Position numbers and translations under genes: made by a program. A DNA stretch of 64,000 bases from Synergistaceae bacterium UBA1358. Its GTDB lineage: Bacteria; Synergistota; Synergistia; Synergistales; Synergistaceae. Below are positions 19,470 to 28,734 of this stretch, one piece after another (position 1 is the stretch's first letter; each line of letters opens with the position of its first letter). Where the stretch lies: contig DBRW01000035.1 in the NCBI GenBank assembly GCA_002306075.1, forward strand, positions 1 through 64,000, given 5' to 3'. The notes under the pieces were generated by a model that saw nothing but the letters and a program-made list of their open reading frames with translations, had not been told where the DNA came from and made no database searches.

Positions 19470-20232
19470 GGGCTTTGAATCCATCGACAACGAGGGACAG
19501 AAAGAACTCCGGCTCGTATTCCCGGATGGGCTTGACCGCCATTTTTTCGCCCGGATGTACTGCAGAGGGGAGCTTATGGACCGCGCGGGAGGGGACCCCG
19601 AACTTATATGGCGCTCATTGTCCTCTAATTTTAATAACATTAAATTAGTTGCCCCGCATCAGGTGCACGGGACTCATGTCATCCCAGCGGATTCATCTTT
19701 CGCTCTTCCTCTGAGACCGGAAGCAGACGGCGTTATGATCGTTCCCGGATCGGATTCTTTAGCCAGCCTCAGGTTTGCGGACTGCTGCCCGGTCGTCATA
19801 GCCTCAGACTCTCCCGTGCCCTGGATGCTGATGCTGCACTCAGGTTTCGCAGGGACAGCGAAGAACATCGTCCGCAGCGCCCTTTCATCCATTTCGGGCT
19901 GGTATGGCGAAGCGATGGGGAAGAGGACCTACGGATGGACAGGACCCTGCATATGCAAAGAGTGCTATTCGAGAAAAAAGGACGATCCCTCGACGATCAA
20001 TGCACTGAAGATCTATTCTCCCGCTAATCACTTTGAAAAAAACGGAATGATACATTTTGACATAAGCGGAGAAATAAGAAGTCAGCTGATGCAATGCGGC
20101 CTCCCTTATGATAATATCTTTGCGGTCGGAGACTGCACATACTGTGACAACGACTTTTATTATTCATTCCGTGCCGGCGACGAGAGATCCAGGATATTTC
20201 TTCTTGGAGGCAATACCACAAAAGAGGCATGA
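19459..20232 (+). CDS. pgeF: YfiH/PgeF family protein (peptidoglycan editing factor / purine nucleoside phosphorylase-like)
   Basis: 257 residues. The family zinc-site blocks are recognisable: VAPHQVHGTHV near residue 70, FADCCPVVI near 115 and LHSGFAGTAKNIV near 133, though HSGFAGTA replaces the more usual HAGWRGT. Members of this family have been linked to multicopper-oxidase-like, purine nucleoside phosphorylase and peptidoglycan-proofreading activities. It overlaps the end of folC by 11 bp and probably shares its transcript. Family placement is firm; exact activity is open. Confidence 0.8.
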   Translation: MRYKGFESIDNEGQKELRLVFPDGLDRHFFARMYCRGELMDRAGGDPELIWRSLSSNFNNIKLVAPHQVHGTHVIPADSSFALPLRPEADGVMIVPGSDSLASLRFADCCPVVIASDSPVPWMLMLHSGFAGTAKNIVRSALSSISGWYGEAMGKRTYGWTGPCICKECYSRKKDDPSTINALKIYSPANHFEKNGMIHFDISGEIRSQLMQCGLPYDNIFAVGDCTYCDNDFYYSFRAGDERSRIFLLGGNTTKEA

Positions 20233-20291
20233 TCTGTGAGAATAATTAAAGTTTAGAGTACCGATCAAATTCCGCATGAGGTGAACATGGA

Positions 20292-21263
20292 ATGGACAAC
20301 ATAAAAGTCGGAGTGATAGGCGTCGGCCATCTGGGCATGCATCACGCCAGAGTATATACAGAGATCCTGGGGGCACAGCTCGTAGGGGTGGTCGACATAA
20401 ACGAAGAGAGGGCCCATTCAGTAGCCGGCCCGCTGGGAGTAATACCTTACAGCACGATAGAGGCCTTCATCAAACAGACACGTCCCGACGCACTGAGCAT
20501 AGTAGTCCCCACCAGCTACCATTTCGAAGTTGCAAAGATCGCGATGGAAAACGGTATCCATGTCCTGATAGAAAAACCTGTCACCTCAAGCGTTGACGAA
20601 GCGGAACAGCTTCTTAACCTGGCCGTGAAAAACGACCTTATCCTTCAGGTAGGACACATCGAAAGATTCAACAGCGCCGTGCAGCATGTCAGGGAGTTCA
20701 TAAACGATCCTTACTTCATCCAGACACACAGGATGGGACCGTTCTCGCCGCGCATAAGCGACGTAGGTGTCGTGCTGGACCTGATGATCCACGACGTAGA
20801 CATCATCCTTTCGATGATCAATTCGGAACTGGTATCCATCTCCGCGATAGGCCGGTGCATAAGGACGGACCACGAAGACATCGCCTCCGCTCAGCTCACC
20901 TTCGCAAACGGGGCAATGGCTCAGATCCTCGTCAGCAGGGTCTCCGAGAAGAGGATACGCCAGATGGAGATAACAGAGGCTGAGAGGTACATCACCGTAA
21001 ACTACGAGACACAGGACATTTCGGTCCAGCGTTGCGTGCGCCAGAGCGGCGGAAACCTTGTGGAGGTCATGGAACATCCCGTATTTCCAAAGACCGAGCC
21101 GCTCAAGATGGAGCTCCAACACTTCGTATCCTGCGTCAGAGAGGGACGGCAGCCTATGGTGGGCATAAAGGACGGCAAGAGGGCGCTCGAAGTATGCGTC
21201 GCTGTCCTGAGACAGATACACGAGGAAAAGAACTCAGGCGGTTCGATCCTCTCGGCAATATGA
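20292..21263 (+). CDS. Gfo/Idh/MocA family NAD(P)-dependent sugar dehydrogenase, possibly UDP-GlcNAc 3-dehydrogenase
   Basis: 323 residues. Rossmann motif GVIGVGHLGMHHAR at the N-terminus, the EKP signature (VLIEKPVTSSVDEAEQL, near residue 95), then HIERFNSAV and an HDVDIILSMI segment that resemble the UDP-GlcNAc 3-dehydrogenase (GnnA/WlbA-like) branch. If so, it would oxidise a nucleotide sugar on the way to a 3-amino sugar for lipid A or surface glycans; no partner transaminase is in the window. Start ATG 20292 has GAGGTG upstream; the overlapping ATG at 20287 is out of frame. A terminator follows. Confidence 0.78.
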   Translation: MDNIKVGVIGVGHLGMHHARVYTEILGAQLVGVVDINEERAHSVAGPLGVIPYSTIEAFIKQTRPDALSIVVPTSYHFEVAKIAMENGIHVLIEKPVTSSVDEAEQLLNLAVKNDLILQVGHIERFNSAVQHVREFINDPYFIQTHRMGPFSPRISDVGVVLDLMIHDVDIILSMINSELVSISAIGRCIRTDHEDIASAQLTFANGAMAQILVSRVSEKRIRQMEITEAERYITVNYETQDISVQRCVRQSGGNLVEVMEHPVFPKTEPLKMELQHFVSCVREGRQPMVGIKDGKRALEVCVAVLRQIHEEKNSGGSILSAI

Positions 21264-21304
21264 TGAAATAACAAATGACATTCGGGCCGATAAGAGTTAT
21301 TATC

Positions 21305-21334
21305 TAGAGAGGAGATAATCCTCTCTATTTTTTT
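21305..21334 (+). terminator. Rho-independent terminator after the dehydrogenase gene
   Basis: Perfect 9-bp arms TAGAGAGGA (21305-21313) and TCCTCTCTA (21319-21327) with loop GATAA, then seven T. It closes the long tig-to-dehydrogenase gene run. Confidence 0.92.
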
Positions 21335-21369
21335 GCAGAATTATCCCTGACCGAAAGGATGTATTTGAT

Positions 21370-21603
21370 TTGATGGAATTTTTCAGAAACATACCACCTG
21401 TCAACCTCCAGGCACTGGTGGCGCTTGCTCTTTTTGGGGCATCACTTATCGTCGCCCGGATGGTGGTCAATATCCAGTCCGGCAAATGGCCCGGAAGTCC
21501 CATTTTCGTTCTCTACCTCAGGGTGCTTCTCGGTTTTCTCTTTGCGGGGTCGATCGGTCTGGGATTTTACTGTTTCGCCGGTATAAACATCCTCTTCAAG
21601 TAA
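21370..21603 (+). CDS. Small membrane protein of unknown function
   Basis: 77 residues with two predicted membrane helices (about residues 16-34 and 50-73) joined by a short loop containing NIQSGKWPGSP. I do not recognise the family. An AAAGGA site (21354-21359) supports a start at TTG 21370 or ATG 21373. It follows a terminator and precedes meaB by 80 bp, so the two may share a transcript; this does not reveal its role. Confidence 0.6.
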   Translation: MMEFFRNIPPVNLQALVALALFGASLIVARMVVNIQSGKWPGSPIFVLYLRVLLGFLFAGSIGLGFYCFAGINILFK

Positions 21604-21683
21604 GATATTTATCCGGACAACCCGGCGGACATGACGATGAAGAAAACGGTACGGTTTTAATAAACAGTTAGGAGAGTTGATTT

Positions 21684-22619
21684 ATGGAGAAGCTTCTGAA
21701 TAACGCGTTCAACGGTGACCCGAGATCGATAGGCCGCCTGATAAGTCTTGTCGAGGCTGACAGCCCGTCGGCGAAAGAGATAATGAAAAAGGTATATCCT
21801 CGCACGGGAAAGGCTATGATCATAGGGATAACAGGCAGTCCCGGCGCAGGCAAGAGCACCTTTGTAGACAGGCTTATCGAACAGTTCCAGGCTGAAGGCC
21901 TAAGGGTCGGCGTGATCGCGATCGACCCCTCAAGCCCATTTACCGGGGGAGCGATACTTGGCGACAGGCTCAGGATGCAGGGACACGCGCTCAATGAAAA
22001 CGTCTTCATAAGGAGCATGGGATCCAGAGGACATCTCGGCGGAGTGAGCAGGTCCACGCACGAAGCCTCTCTCATACTCGACGCCTGCGGCTTCGATGTC
22101 GTCCTTATAGAGACTGTCGGAGTGGGGCAGTCGGAGGTCGATATCATCAAGATCGCAGACACGGTCGTCCTGGTCCTCGTCCCCGGAATGGGAGACGACG
22201 TACAGATAATGAAGGCAGGTATAATGGAGATCGCCGATACCTTTGTCGTGAACAAGGCAGACAGGGAAGGAGCGGACAAAGTCGCCGCAGACGTCCAGGT
22301 CATGCTCAAGATGCTGAAGGAGAGGGACTGGGTGCCCCCGGTGACCCTCGTTTCATCCCAGAACAATACCGGGGTGGATGAGGTCAGAAAGATACTCCAT
22401 GACCACTGGAACTACCTCAAGACTACGGATGAGGGCAAAAGGAGACGTTTCCTGCAGCTTGAGATGGAGGTCGAGGCCATATTGAGGGGCGAGATCTCCG
22501 CATTGACGGAAAAAGTGTGGAAAAAGCGCAAAGATGCCGGTGTGCTTGAAGATCTTGCAGCAAGAAAGACCGATCCATACACCCTGGCTAGCGAGATGAT
22601 CTCACAGATCATCAAATAA
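21684..22619 (+). CDS. meaB: MeaB/ArgK-type GTPase, methylmalonyl-CoA mutase chaperone
   Basis: 311 residues. G-domain motifs: Walker A GITGSPGAGKSTFVD near residue 50, the IDPSSPFTGGAILGDRLRM block, DVVLIETVGVGQSEV (G3 region) and VNKAD (G4). This SIMIBI-class GTPase protects and reloads the B12-dependent methylmalonyl-CoA mutase. In many genomes it sits beside the mutase; here no mutase, epimerase or cobalamin-binding protein is in the window. TAGGAGAG precedes the start. Confidence 0.92.
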   Translation: MEKLLNNAFNGDPRSIGRLISLVEADSPSAKEIMKKVYPRTGKAMIIGITGSPGAGKSTFVDRLIEQFQAEGLRVGVIAIDPSSPFTGGAILGDRLRMQGHALNENVFIRSMGSRGHLGGVSRSTHEASLILDACGFDVVLIETVGVGQSEVDIIKIADTVVLVLVPGMGDDVQIMKAGIMEIADTFVVNKADREGADKVAADVQVMLKMLKERDWVPPVTLVSSQNNTGVDEVRKILHDHWNYLKTTDEGKRRRFLQLEMEVEAILRGEISALTEKVWKKRKDAGVLEDLAARKTDPYTLASEMISQIIK

Positions 22620-22674
22620 TGCCCTTTTGATGCGGCATAATTTACACCAAACCTTATTCGCGGGAGGATCATAA

Positions 22675-23790
22675 ATGAAAATAGCACTTGGAGCTGACCA
22701 TGCGGGATACGGACTTAAGGAAGAGATAAAACAGCACCTTCTTTGCGCAGGGCATGAGGTAACAGACTGCGGGACCTCCTCGGGAGATCTGAGCGTGGAC
22801 TATCCCGACTGCGGATTCAGGGCTGCCGAGGCTGTCGCAAACCACAAGGCCGACCGCGGGATACTTTTCTGCGGTACCGGCATCGGGATGAGCATCACGG
22901 CGAACAAGGTAGCAGGCATCAGGGCCGCGCTGTGCCACGACCACTTTACCGCCGCACTGAGCCGCAGACACAACGATGCGAACGTTCTCGTCATCGGAAG
23001 CAGGGTCACAGGTTCGGGACTGGCAAAAGAGATCGTCGACACGTGGCTGTGTGAGGAGTTCGAGGGCGGAAGACATGCGATCCGTGTTGAGAAAATAAGG
23101 GAATTCGAAAGGAAACATTCTTCCGAGGCAGTGAACGCCGCATGCTCGGCGAACACCGCGGGGGGAAGGACCGTAGTGATCGAACACCCGCTTGTGAGGC
23201 ACAAGCTCGGACTGATGAGGGACAAAAACACGTCCTCAAAGGATTTCAGGGAGCTTGTCCAGGAAGTGGCGGGCCTCATGGTATACGAGATAACCAGACA
23301 TCTGTCGCTCGAGGAGATCGAGATAGAAACTCCCGTGGCAAAGGCAAGGGCATTCACCCTCTCAGGCAAAAAACTCGCAATAGTCCCGGTACTCAGGGCC
23401 GGACTCGGCATGGTGGAAGGCATCCTTAAGCTGATCCCCAACGCCAAGGTCGGACATATTGGACTTTACAGAGATCCAGAGACACTGATGCCTGTAGACT
23501 ATTACTGCAAACTGCCCAAAGACATTTCTGAAAGGGATATTTATGTTGTGGATCCCATGCTTGCGACGGGCGGATCCGCGGCGGCGGCAGTCGCTCACAT
23601 AAAGGGATACGGCGGGAAGAGGATCTCACTCGTTTCGCTGCTTTCCGCTCCGGAAGGCATCGCCAGATTCCACGAGGAGCATCCCGACGTGGATATCTAT
23701 ACCGCTGCAGTGGACAGCCACCTCAATGATCACGGCTATATAGTGCCCGGACTCGGTGACGCGGGAGACAGGCTATTCGGCACAAAATAG
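22675..23790 (+). CDS. Fusion of ribose-5-phosphate isomerase B and uracil phosphoribosyltransferase
   Basis: 371 residues in one uninterrupted frame. Residues 1-145 are Rpi[12 protein letters not shown] at the start, the catalytic cysteine in FCGTGIGMS (C66), and the NVLVIGSRV block. After a linker near residues 145-162, residues about 163-371 are Upp: [23 protein letters not shown], and the PRPP-binding loop [15 protein letters not shown]. Both halves keep their active-site residues. RpiB interconverts ribulose- and ribose-5-phosphate; Upp joins uracil to PRPP, which is made from ribose-5-phosphate. rpiB and upp are close neighbours in many Firmicutes, so this looks like a fusion of adjacent genes. 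A simple sequencing join is unlikely because the frame and linker are clean. Confidence 0.93.
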   Translation: MKIALGADHAGYGLKEEIKQHLLCAGHEVTDCGTSSGDLSVDYPDCGFRAAEAVANHKADRGILFCGTGIGMSITANKVAGIRAALCHDHFTAALSRRHNDANVLVIGSRVTGSGLAKEIVDTWLCEEFEGGRHAIRVEKIREFERKHSSEAVNAACSANTAGGRTVVIEHPLVRHKLGLMRDKNTSSKDFRELVQEVAGLMVYEITRHLSLEEIEIETPVAKARAFTLSGKKLAIVPVLRAGLGMVEGILKLIPNAKVGHIGLYRDPETLMPVDYYCKLPKDISERDIYVVDPMLATGGSAAAAVAHIKGYGGKRISLVSLLSAPEGIARFHEEHPDVDIYTAAVDSHLNDHGYIVPGLGDAGDRLFGTK

Positions 23791-23815
23791 ATGACGGAAG
23801 ATCTGGGCGGATAAC

Positions 23816-24694
23816 GTGTTCTCCATATACCTTTTCACACTGGTGACGTTTTTGTGGGGCCTGATCGCGACACCGGTCTCGATCGGGCTTTCACAGAAGT
23901 TCAGGTTGCTGGACGTTCCCGGCGGCAGAAAAAAACACCGCAGCATCATGCCGCGCGGCGCCGGGATAGTCCTGTGGAGCGGTTATCTGCTCTGGGCGCT
24001 TTTCGTGGGTAATCCCGGCGTAGAGGTGCCTTACATAGCAACGGGCGCGACAGTCGTATTCATTGTCGGGTATATGGATGACATGCATCCTTTGCCGCCT
24101 CTGCTGCGGCTTTTTTTCCATCTTTCCGCCGCTGCGTGGGTCTCCTATACGCTTCCGATACCGCTTTGGCAGAGACTTCTGCTGATATTCTGGATCACCG
24201 GGACCACGAACGCATATAACCTTATCGACGGCATGGACGGACTGTGTCTGACGATGACGCTGATAACTTCCGTCGTTGCCGCCCTGTTTGCAGGGAACCC
24301 GTCAGTATGGATGCCCGTGGCCGGACTGGTCTTTGGTGTCCTGCTGTGGAATTTCCCGCAGCCGAGGACATTTCTTGGGGACGGGGGGAGCACCCTTCTG
24401 GGATATATATGCTCATCTCATCTCGCATGGAGTATATTCCCGGACCTTTTCGGGAAAGGATTTTTAGGCATCACCGCAGTCCTTCTCCTGATCGGGGGGG
24501 TACCGGTCATAGATACGCTTGTCGCAATGACCAGACGTATCCTGACTAAAAAATCTCCGTTCCTGCCGGACAGGGGACACACTCATCACAGGCTTCTCGA
24601 CAGGGGATTCACCAAACTTCAGACGCTTGTGATCATGGGATCGGGCCATCTTGCGCTCGCGATCGCCGGGATCCGGCTCCTTGGAGCGCTGTAG
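23816..24694 (+). CDS. wecA: Undecaprenyl-phosphate GlcNAc-1-phosphate transferase (WecA/TagO family)
   Basis: 292 residues, start GTG 23816, about ten membrane helices. Family motifs: KKHRSIMPRGAG, the metal-binding YMDDM, the NAYNLIDGMDGL loop, TFLGDGGSTLLG and the RGHTHHRLLDRG cytoplasmic loop typical of WecA/TagO rather than MraY. It loads GlcNAc-1-phosphate (or a relative) on undecaprenyl phosphate as the first step of a surface polysaccharide. The next gene supplies the UDP-ManNAc precursor. Confidence 0.88.
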   Translation: MFSIYLFTLVTFLWGLIATPVSIGLSQKFRLLDVPGGRKKHRSIMPRGAGIVLWSGYLLWALFVGNPGVEVPYIATGATVVFIVGYMDDMHPLPPLLRLFFHLSAAAWVSYTLPIPLWQRLLLIFWITGTTNAYNLIDGMDGLCLTMTLITSVVAALFAGNPSVWMPVAGLVFGVLLWNFPQPRTFLGDGGSTLLGYICSSHLAWSIFPDLFGKGFLGITAVLLLIGGVPVIDTLVAMTRRILTKKSPFLPDRGHTHHRLLDRGFTKLQTLVIMGSGHLALAIAGIRLLGAL

Positions 24695-24765
24695 CTCCCA
24701 CCGCTGTCTGTGATGCTGGATCCGGCACAGTCGGGACATAGAGTTGATTTTGGGAGGATGTATCG

Positions 24766-25899
24766 ATGACAGGCAAAACTGTGGTCTGTGTTGTAGGGAC
24801 AAGGCCCGAGGCGATAAAGATGGCGCCTGTGGTGATCGCCCTTCGCGATCAGGGATTCTTTGACGTAAAAATATTGGCCACGGGACAGCATGCAGCGATG
24901 CTGGATCAGGCCCTCGGCCATTTCAGCCTCACGGCTGACATCAATCTTCACATAATGAAAGAGAAGCAGTCCCTTGACCACATCACGGCTTCGGTCCTGA
25001 CAGGCGCGGGGAAGTACTTTGATTCTGTCTGTCCTTTGGCTGTGCTGGTCCACGGAGATACAACAACGACCTTTGCGTCAGCCCTTGCGGCCTTTTACAG
25101 AAAGATCCCTGTCGGACACGTCGAAGCGGGACTCAGGAGCGGAAATATGCATCTGCCCTTCCCGGAGGAGATGAACAGGGTCCTTGCAGACAGGATAACT
25201 ACCTGGGCATTTGCCCCCACGGAACTTGCAAAGGAAAACCTTCTTCGTGAGGGCACTCCCGAAGAGATGATACATGTCACGGGAAACACAGTCATAGACG
25301 CTCTCTTTTACACGGTAAAAAGCACCGCGAGACCCTCCCGCGGGGATCTTGCCGGGCTTCCGGAAAACGCCCCCTTCCTTCTTGTCACAGCACACAGAAG
25401 GGAGTCATGGGGAAAGCCGCTCGAGGATATCTGCACGGCGCTCACGATGCTCCTGGATGCGCATCCCGAACTCTGGATGGTCGTCCCTATGCACAAGAAC
25501 CCCTCTGTGAGGGAAACCATCCGAAAATATCTTGAGAACAGGGACAAGGTCATACTCTGCGATCCTCTCGATTATCCCGACTTCGTATGGGCGATGAATG
25601 CCTCAAAGTTCATACTCAGCGACAGCGGAGGAGTCCAGGAAGAGGCCTCGGCCATAAAGAAACCGGTGCTGATACTCAGGGACGTCACCGAAAGGCCCGA
25701 AGCGGTCGAGAACGGGAGCGGGATCCTTGTCGGGGTCAATACGGAGAATATATTCTCCAATGCTGTTGAACTGCTTGAAAATGAGACAAAACTGGCCGAG
25801 ATCGAGAAGAAGTGCGGATCACAGCCCTTCGGGGACGGGACCGCCGCAGTTAAGATCGCGGATGCATTGAAGGACTATTTTGATAAACAGGGCAGGTAA
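24766..25899 (+). CDS. wecB: UDP-N-acetylglucosamine 2-epimerase (non-hydrolysing)
   Basis: 377 residues. Opens with CVVGTRPEAIKMAPVV; contains VHGDTTTTFASALAAFY, GHVEAGLRSGN, FPEEMNRVLAD, TAHRRESWG and the SDSGGVQEEA nucleotide-binding block near residue 290. It interconverts UDP-GlcNAc and UDP-ManNAc. GGGAGG precedes the start. Together with wecA upstream it indicates a ManNAc-containing glycan. Confidence 0.95.
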   Translation: MTGKTVVCVVGTRPEAIKMAPVVIALRDQGFFDVKILATGQHAAMLDQALGHFSLTADINLHIMKEKQSLDHITASVLTGAGKYFDSVCPLAVLVHGDTTTTFASALAAFYRKIPVGHVEAGLRSGNMHLPFPEEMNRVLADRITTWAFAPTELAKENLLREGTPEEMIHVTGNTVIDALFYTVKSTARPSRGDLAGLPENAPFLLVTAHRRESWGKPLEDICTALTMLLDAHPELWMVVPMHKNPSVRETIRKYLENRDKVILCDPLDYPDFVWAMNASKFILSDSGGVQEEASAIKKPVLILRDVTERPEAVENGSGILVGVNTENIFSNAVELLENETKLAEIEKKCGSQPFGDGTAAVKIADALKDYFDKQGR

Positions 25900-25943
25900 T
25901 TTTTTGTCGGTTTGGACTGGAGTGACCCTAGTTGGAGGATAAG

Positions 25944-27188
25944 ATGATCATCAGGGGAGGGACCCCTCTTTACGGAACGATCGACGTTCAGGGAGCCAAG
26001 AACGCGGCGCTGCCGGTCATGGCCGCTTCGATCCTTCTTAAAGGCAAAAGGCTCGCGCTTAAAAAGGTGCCCGACCTTTATGACATACATACTATGTCTG
26101 ACTTGCTCAGACATCTCGGAATAACCGTGGAATTCAAAGACAACACTATGACGATAGACGTCCCCGATGAGCTGAGCTGGGACGCGCCGGCGGAACTGGT
26201 ACGCAAGATGAGGGCCTCATCGCTCGTCCTCGGACCTCTGGTCGCGAGATGCGGAAAGGCGATCCTGCCGCTGCCCGGGGGGTGCGTGCTCGGAAGCAGG
26301 CCCATCGACTTCCATCTGAAGGGACTTGCGAAGATGGGCGCCGAGATCGACCTGAACAAGGGATCGGTATATGCCACGGCAGGCAGGCTCAGGGGAGAGA
26401 GGATAACTCTCGACTATCCCTCTGTCGGCGCTACAGAGAACCTCATGATGGCAGCCGCACTGGCTCACGGTGTGACATATATCGAAAATGCCGCGATGGA
26501 GCCCGAGATAGTGAACCTCGCAGACGTACTCAGGCTTATGGGCATACCGATCAAGGGCGACGGGACCCATACGATAAGGATCACCGGCAGACCGGAGACA
26601 GGCCCCGCGGAAGCTGAGATAATCCCTGACAGGATAGAGGCCGCGACCTATCTGATAGCGGGGATAATAACAAAGGGATCGGTAACGGCCAGGGGGATCG
26701 ACTCGGGGCTGATAGACGCCATACTGCTCAAGCTTGAAGAGGCGGGAGCAAAGACAGATATCATGCTTGACGAGGTAACGGCATCATACCAAGGACCGCT
26801 TATGGGGATACCGGTGAAGACTATGCCTTACCCCGGATTCCCGACAGATACGCAGCCGCAGCTGATGGCGGCGCTTTCGCTTGCTTCGGGAACGAGCGTC
26901 ATACACGAGAGCGTCTTTGACTCAAGGCTGCTCCATATCAACGAATTTAAAAAGATGGGTGCAAAGATAGAACTCCAGGATTCGACTGCGATAGTTACAG
27001 GAGTGCCGAAGCTGACGGGAACGGAAGTCCATGCGTCCAACCTGCGGGCCGGAGCGGCCCTCATCCTGATGGGACTGGCCGCCGAAGGCGTCACTACAGT
27101 ACACGACCTCTACCACGTATGGAGAGGCTATGAAGGGCTCGCCGACAAACTGAGATCGCTCGGAGCAGACATTGAGCTTACGGTATGA
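25944..27188 (+). CDS. murA: UDP-N-acetylglucosamine 1-carboxyvinyltransferase
   Basis: 414 residues from ATG 25944, which has TGGAGGA in front; the TTG at 25932 is part of that site. The N-terminal IIRGGTPLYGTIDVQGAKNA and the active-site cysteine at about 114 (GGCVLGSRPIDFH) are canonical, so the enzyme should be fosfomycin-sensitive in principle. It commits UDP-GlcNAc to peptidoglycan and competes with wecB for the same substrate. Confidence 0.96.
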   Translation: MIIRGGTPLYGTIDVQGAKNAALPVMAASILLKGKRLALKKVPDLYDIHTMSDLLRHLGITVEFKDNTMTIDVPDELSWDAPAELVRKMRASSLVLGPLVARCGKAILPLPGGCVLGSRPIDFHLKGLAKMGAEIDLNKGSVYATAGRLRGERITLDYPSVGATENLMMAAALAHGVTYIENAAMEPEIVNLADVLRLMGIPIKGDGTHTIRITGRPETGPAEAEIIPDRIEAATYLIAGIITKGSVTARGIDSGLIDAILLKLEEAGAKTDIMLDEVTASYQGPLMGIPVKTMPYPGFPTDTQPQLMAALSLASGTSVIHESVFDSRLLHINEFKKMGAKIELQDSTAIVTGVPKLTGTEVHASNLRAGAALILMGLAAEGVTTVHDLYHVWRGYEGLADKLRSLGADIELTV

Positions 27189-27207
27189 TCCTTGAGAGGG
27201 CGGTATT

Positions 27208-28068
27208 ATGGACGTAAGCAAAGAAGAGCAAAAATCTATCGAAGAAAAACTCAAACAGGTGACCACCTATGCTTTCGTGGGCGCCGCAGGCACCGGGAAG
27301 AGCCAAAGGGCCCAGTCTGTGGCAGCCATCGTCGATGCAGATTTTATAATCGATGACGGGCTTGTGATCTACAAGGGAAGCATTGTATGCGGAAAGAGCG
27401 CAAAATCGGAGAGGAACCAGATAAGCGCGATAAGAAGGGCCCTCTTCGAGTTCGACGATCACCGCAAAGAGGTCATGGATTTCTTTTCGAAGGCCGCGCC
27501 GTGCTCCCTGATGATAATCGCTACCTCTGACGACATGGCCATGAGGATAGTCAAAAAATTGAAACTGCCGATGTTCCAAAGAGTGATAAGGATCGAAGAA
27601 ATAGCTGCCCCCGAGGAGATAAGCAAGGCGCTCAGAGAGAGATTCACAAAGGGAAAGCACGTCATACCCGTTTCGCATGTCCTTGTGAGGAAGAACTTCG
27701 CCGGGAAACTGGTAGGACAGCTGAGGGTCTTCTGGAAGTCCAAGGACAACCATGAAGGAGAAAAAACTATAGTTAGGCCCCCCTTCAGCTTCTACGGCGA
27801 GGTGCACATAGAGCCCGAGGCTATCGAAGAACTGGTCACATTCATTGCCGGGAGGACATCGCAGGTCGCGAAAGTAACAGAGGTCAGCGTAAGCCCGGAG
27901 AACGAAGAGAGCCTTTCGATAACGATCAAGATAGCTGCAAGCCTCGGCGAAAAGAACTTCGTCTCGCTCGCCACCCTCGTAAAGGAGAGGACCGCCGTGA
28001 GCGTAAGGTATTTTACCGGACTCAACGTAAAGAATGTAGATGTGATAATAACAGAGGTGATGATTTGA
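27208..28068 (+). CDS. P-loop ATPase domain fused to an Asp23/Gls24-like domain
   Basis: 286 residues. Walker A is GAAGTGKS (residues 25-32), followed by DADFIIDDGLVIYKG and a GKSAKSERNQISAIRRALF stretch; the nucleotide-binding part runs to about residue 185. From about 195 to the end, HIEPEAIEELVTFIAG, a repeated beta pattern and VRYFTGLNVKNVDVIIT resemble the Asp23/Gls24 (DUF322, YloU) fold, found in envelope-stress and cell-surface-associated proteins. It lies between murA and a uracil-DNA glycosylase gene. The domain reading is by eye; the function is unknown. Confidence 0.65.
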   Translation: MDVSKEEQKSIEEKLKQVTTYAFVGAAGTGKSQRAQSVAAIVDADFIIDDGLVIYKGSIVCGKSAKSERNQISAIRRALFEFDDHRKEVMDFFSKAAPCSLMIIATSDDMAMRIVKKLKLPMFQRVIRIEEIAAPEEISKALRERFTKGKHVIPVSHVLVRKNFAGKLVGQLRVFWKSKDNHEGEKTIVRPPFSFYGEVHIEPEAIEELVTFIAGRTSQVAKVTEVSVSPENEESLSITIKIAASLGEKNFVSLATLVKERTAVSVRYFTGLNVKNVDVIITEVMI

Positions 28069-28727
28069 TGGAACATCCCAATAGGATCCCTGACCTCTCG
28101 CCCGAAGGGATGGAAAAAGCCCGCAAAGTCCTCTGGGAAAAGGCCAGGGAAGCGGCGCTGTCATGCAAAGCCTGTCCTCTGGCCGCAACGAGGACCAACG
28201 TGGTCTTCGGCGAAGGAAACGAGCGCAGCAGGCTCATGTTCATAGGAGAAGGACCGGGCGCGGACGAAGACGCTCAGGGGCTCCCCTTCGTCGGAAGGGC
28301 GGGGCAGCTTCTGACCCAGATACTCACTGCGGGAGGGATAGACAGAAAGGATGTCTACATCACCAACATAGTGAAGTGCAGGCCGCCCGAGAACAGGGTG
28401 CCCACCCCCGAGGAGACCATAGCCTGCGATCATCATCTGCAGACACAGATCATGCTTATAGATCCCGCGCTTATAATACTGCTCGGAAACACACCCGCGA
28501 GATGGATACTCAAGACGAACGAGGGCATAACCAAGATCAGGGGCATGTGGTTCAACTGGCGGGGCATCGCGGTAATGCCGATGTTCCACCCAAGTTACCT
28601 TCTGAGGAACGCATCCACCAAAGAGGGGAGCCCGAAACACCTGACATGGATAGACATACGGGAAGTCAAAAGAGCCTGGGATATGGTCCGGGAGACAGGA
28701 AATATCAGCCACATCAAATTCGGGTAG
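28068..28727 (+). CDS. Uracil-DNA glycosylase, family 4 (iron-sulfur type)
   Basis: 219 residues from ATG 28068, overlapping the previous stop by 1 nt, with AGAGGTG upstream. Family 4 motifs: cysteines in SCKACPL near the N-terminus as [4Fe-4S] ligands, GEGPGADEDAQGLPFVG motif 1 near residue 60, NIVKCRPPENR with a further cysteine near 103, and the MFHPSYLLR motif near 180. It removes uracil from DNA. Confidence 0.92.
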   Translation: MEHPNRIPDLSPEGMEKARKVLWEKAREAALSCKACPLAATRTNVVFGEGNERSRLMFIGEGPGADEDAQGLPFVGRAGQLLTQILTAGGIDRKDVYITNIVKCRPPENRVPTPEETIACDHHLQTQIMLIDPALIILLGNTPARWILKTNEGITKIRGMWFNWRGIAVMPMFHPSYLLRNASTKEGSPKHLTWIDIREVKRAWDMVRETGNISHIKFG

Positions 28728-28734
28728 AAATAAG

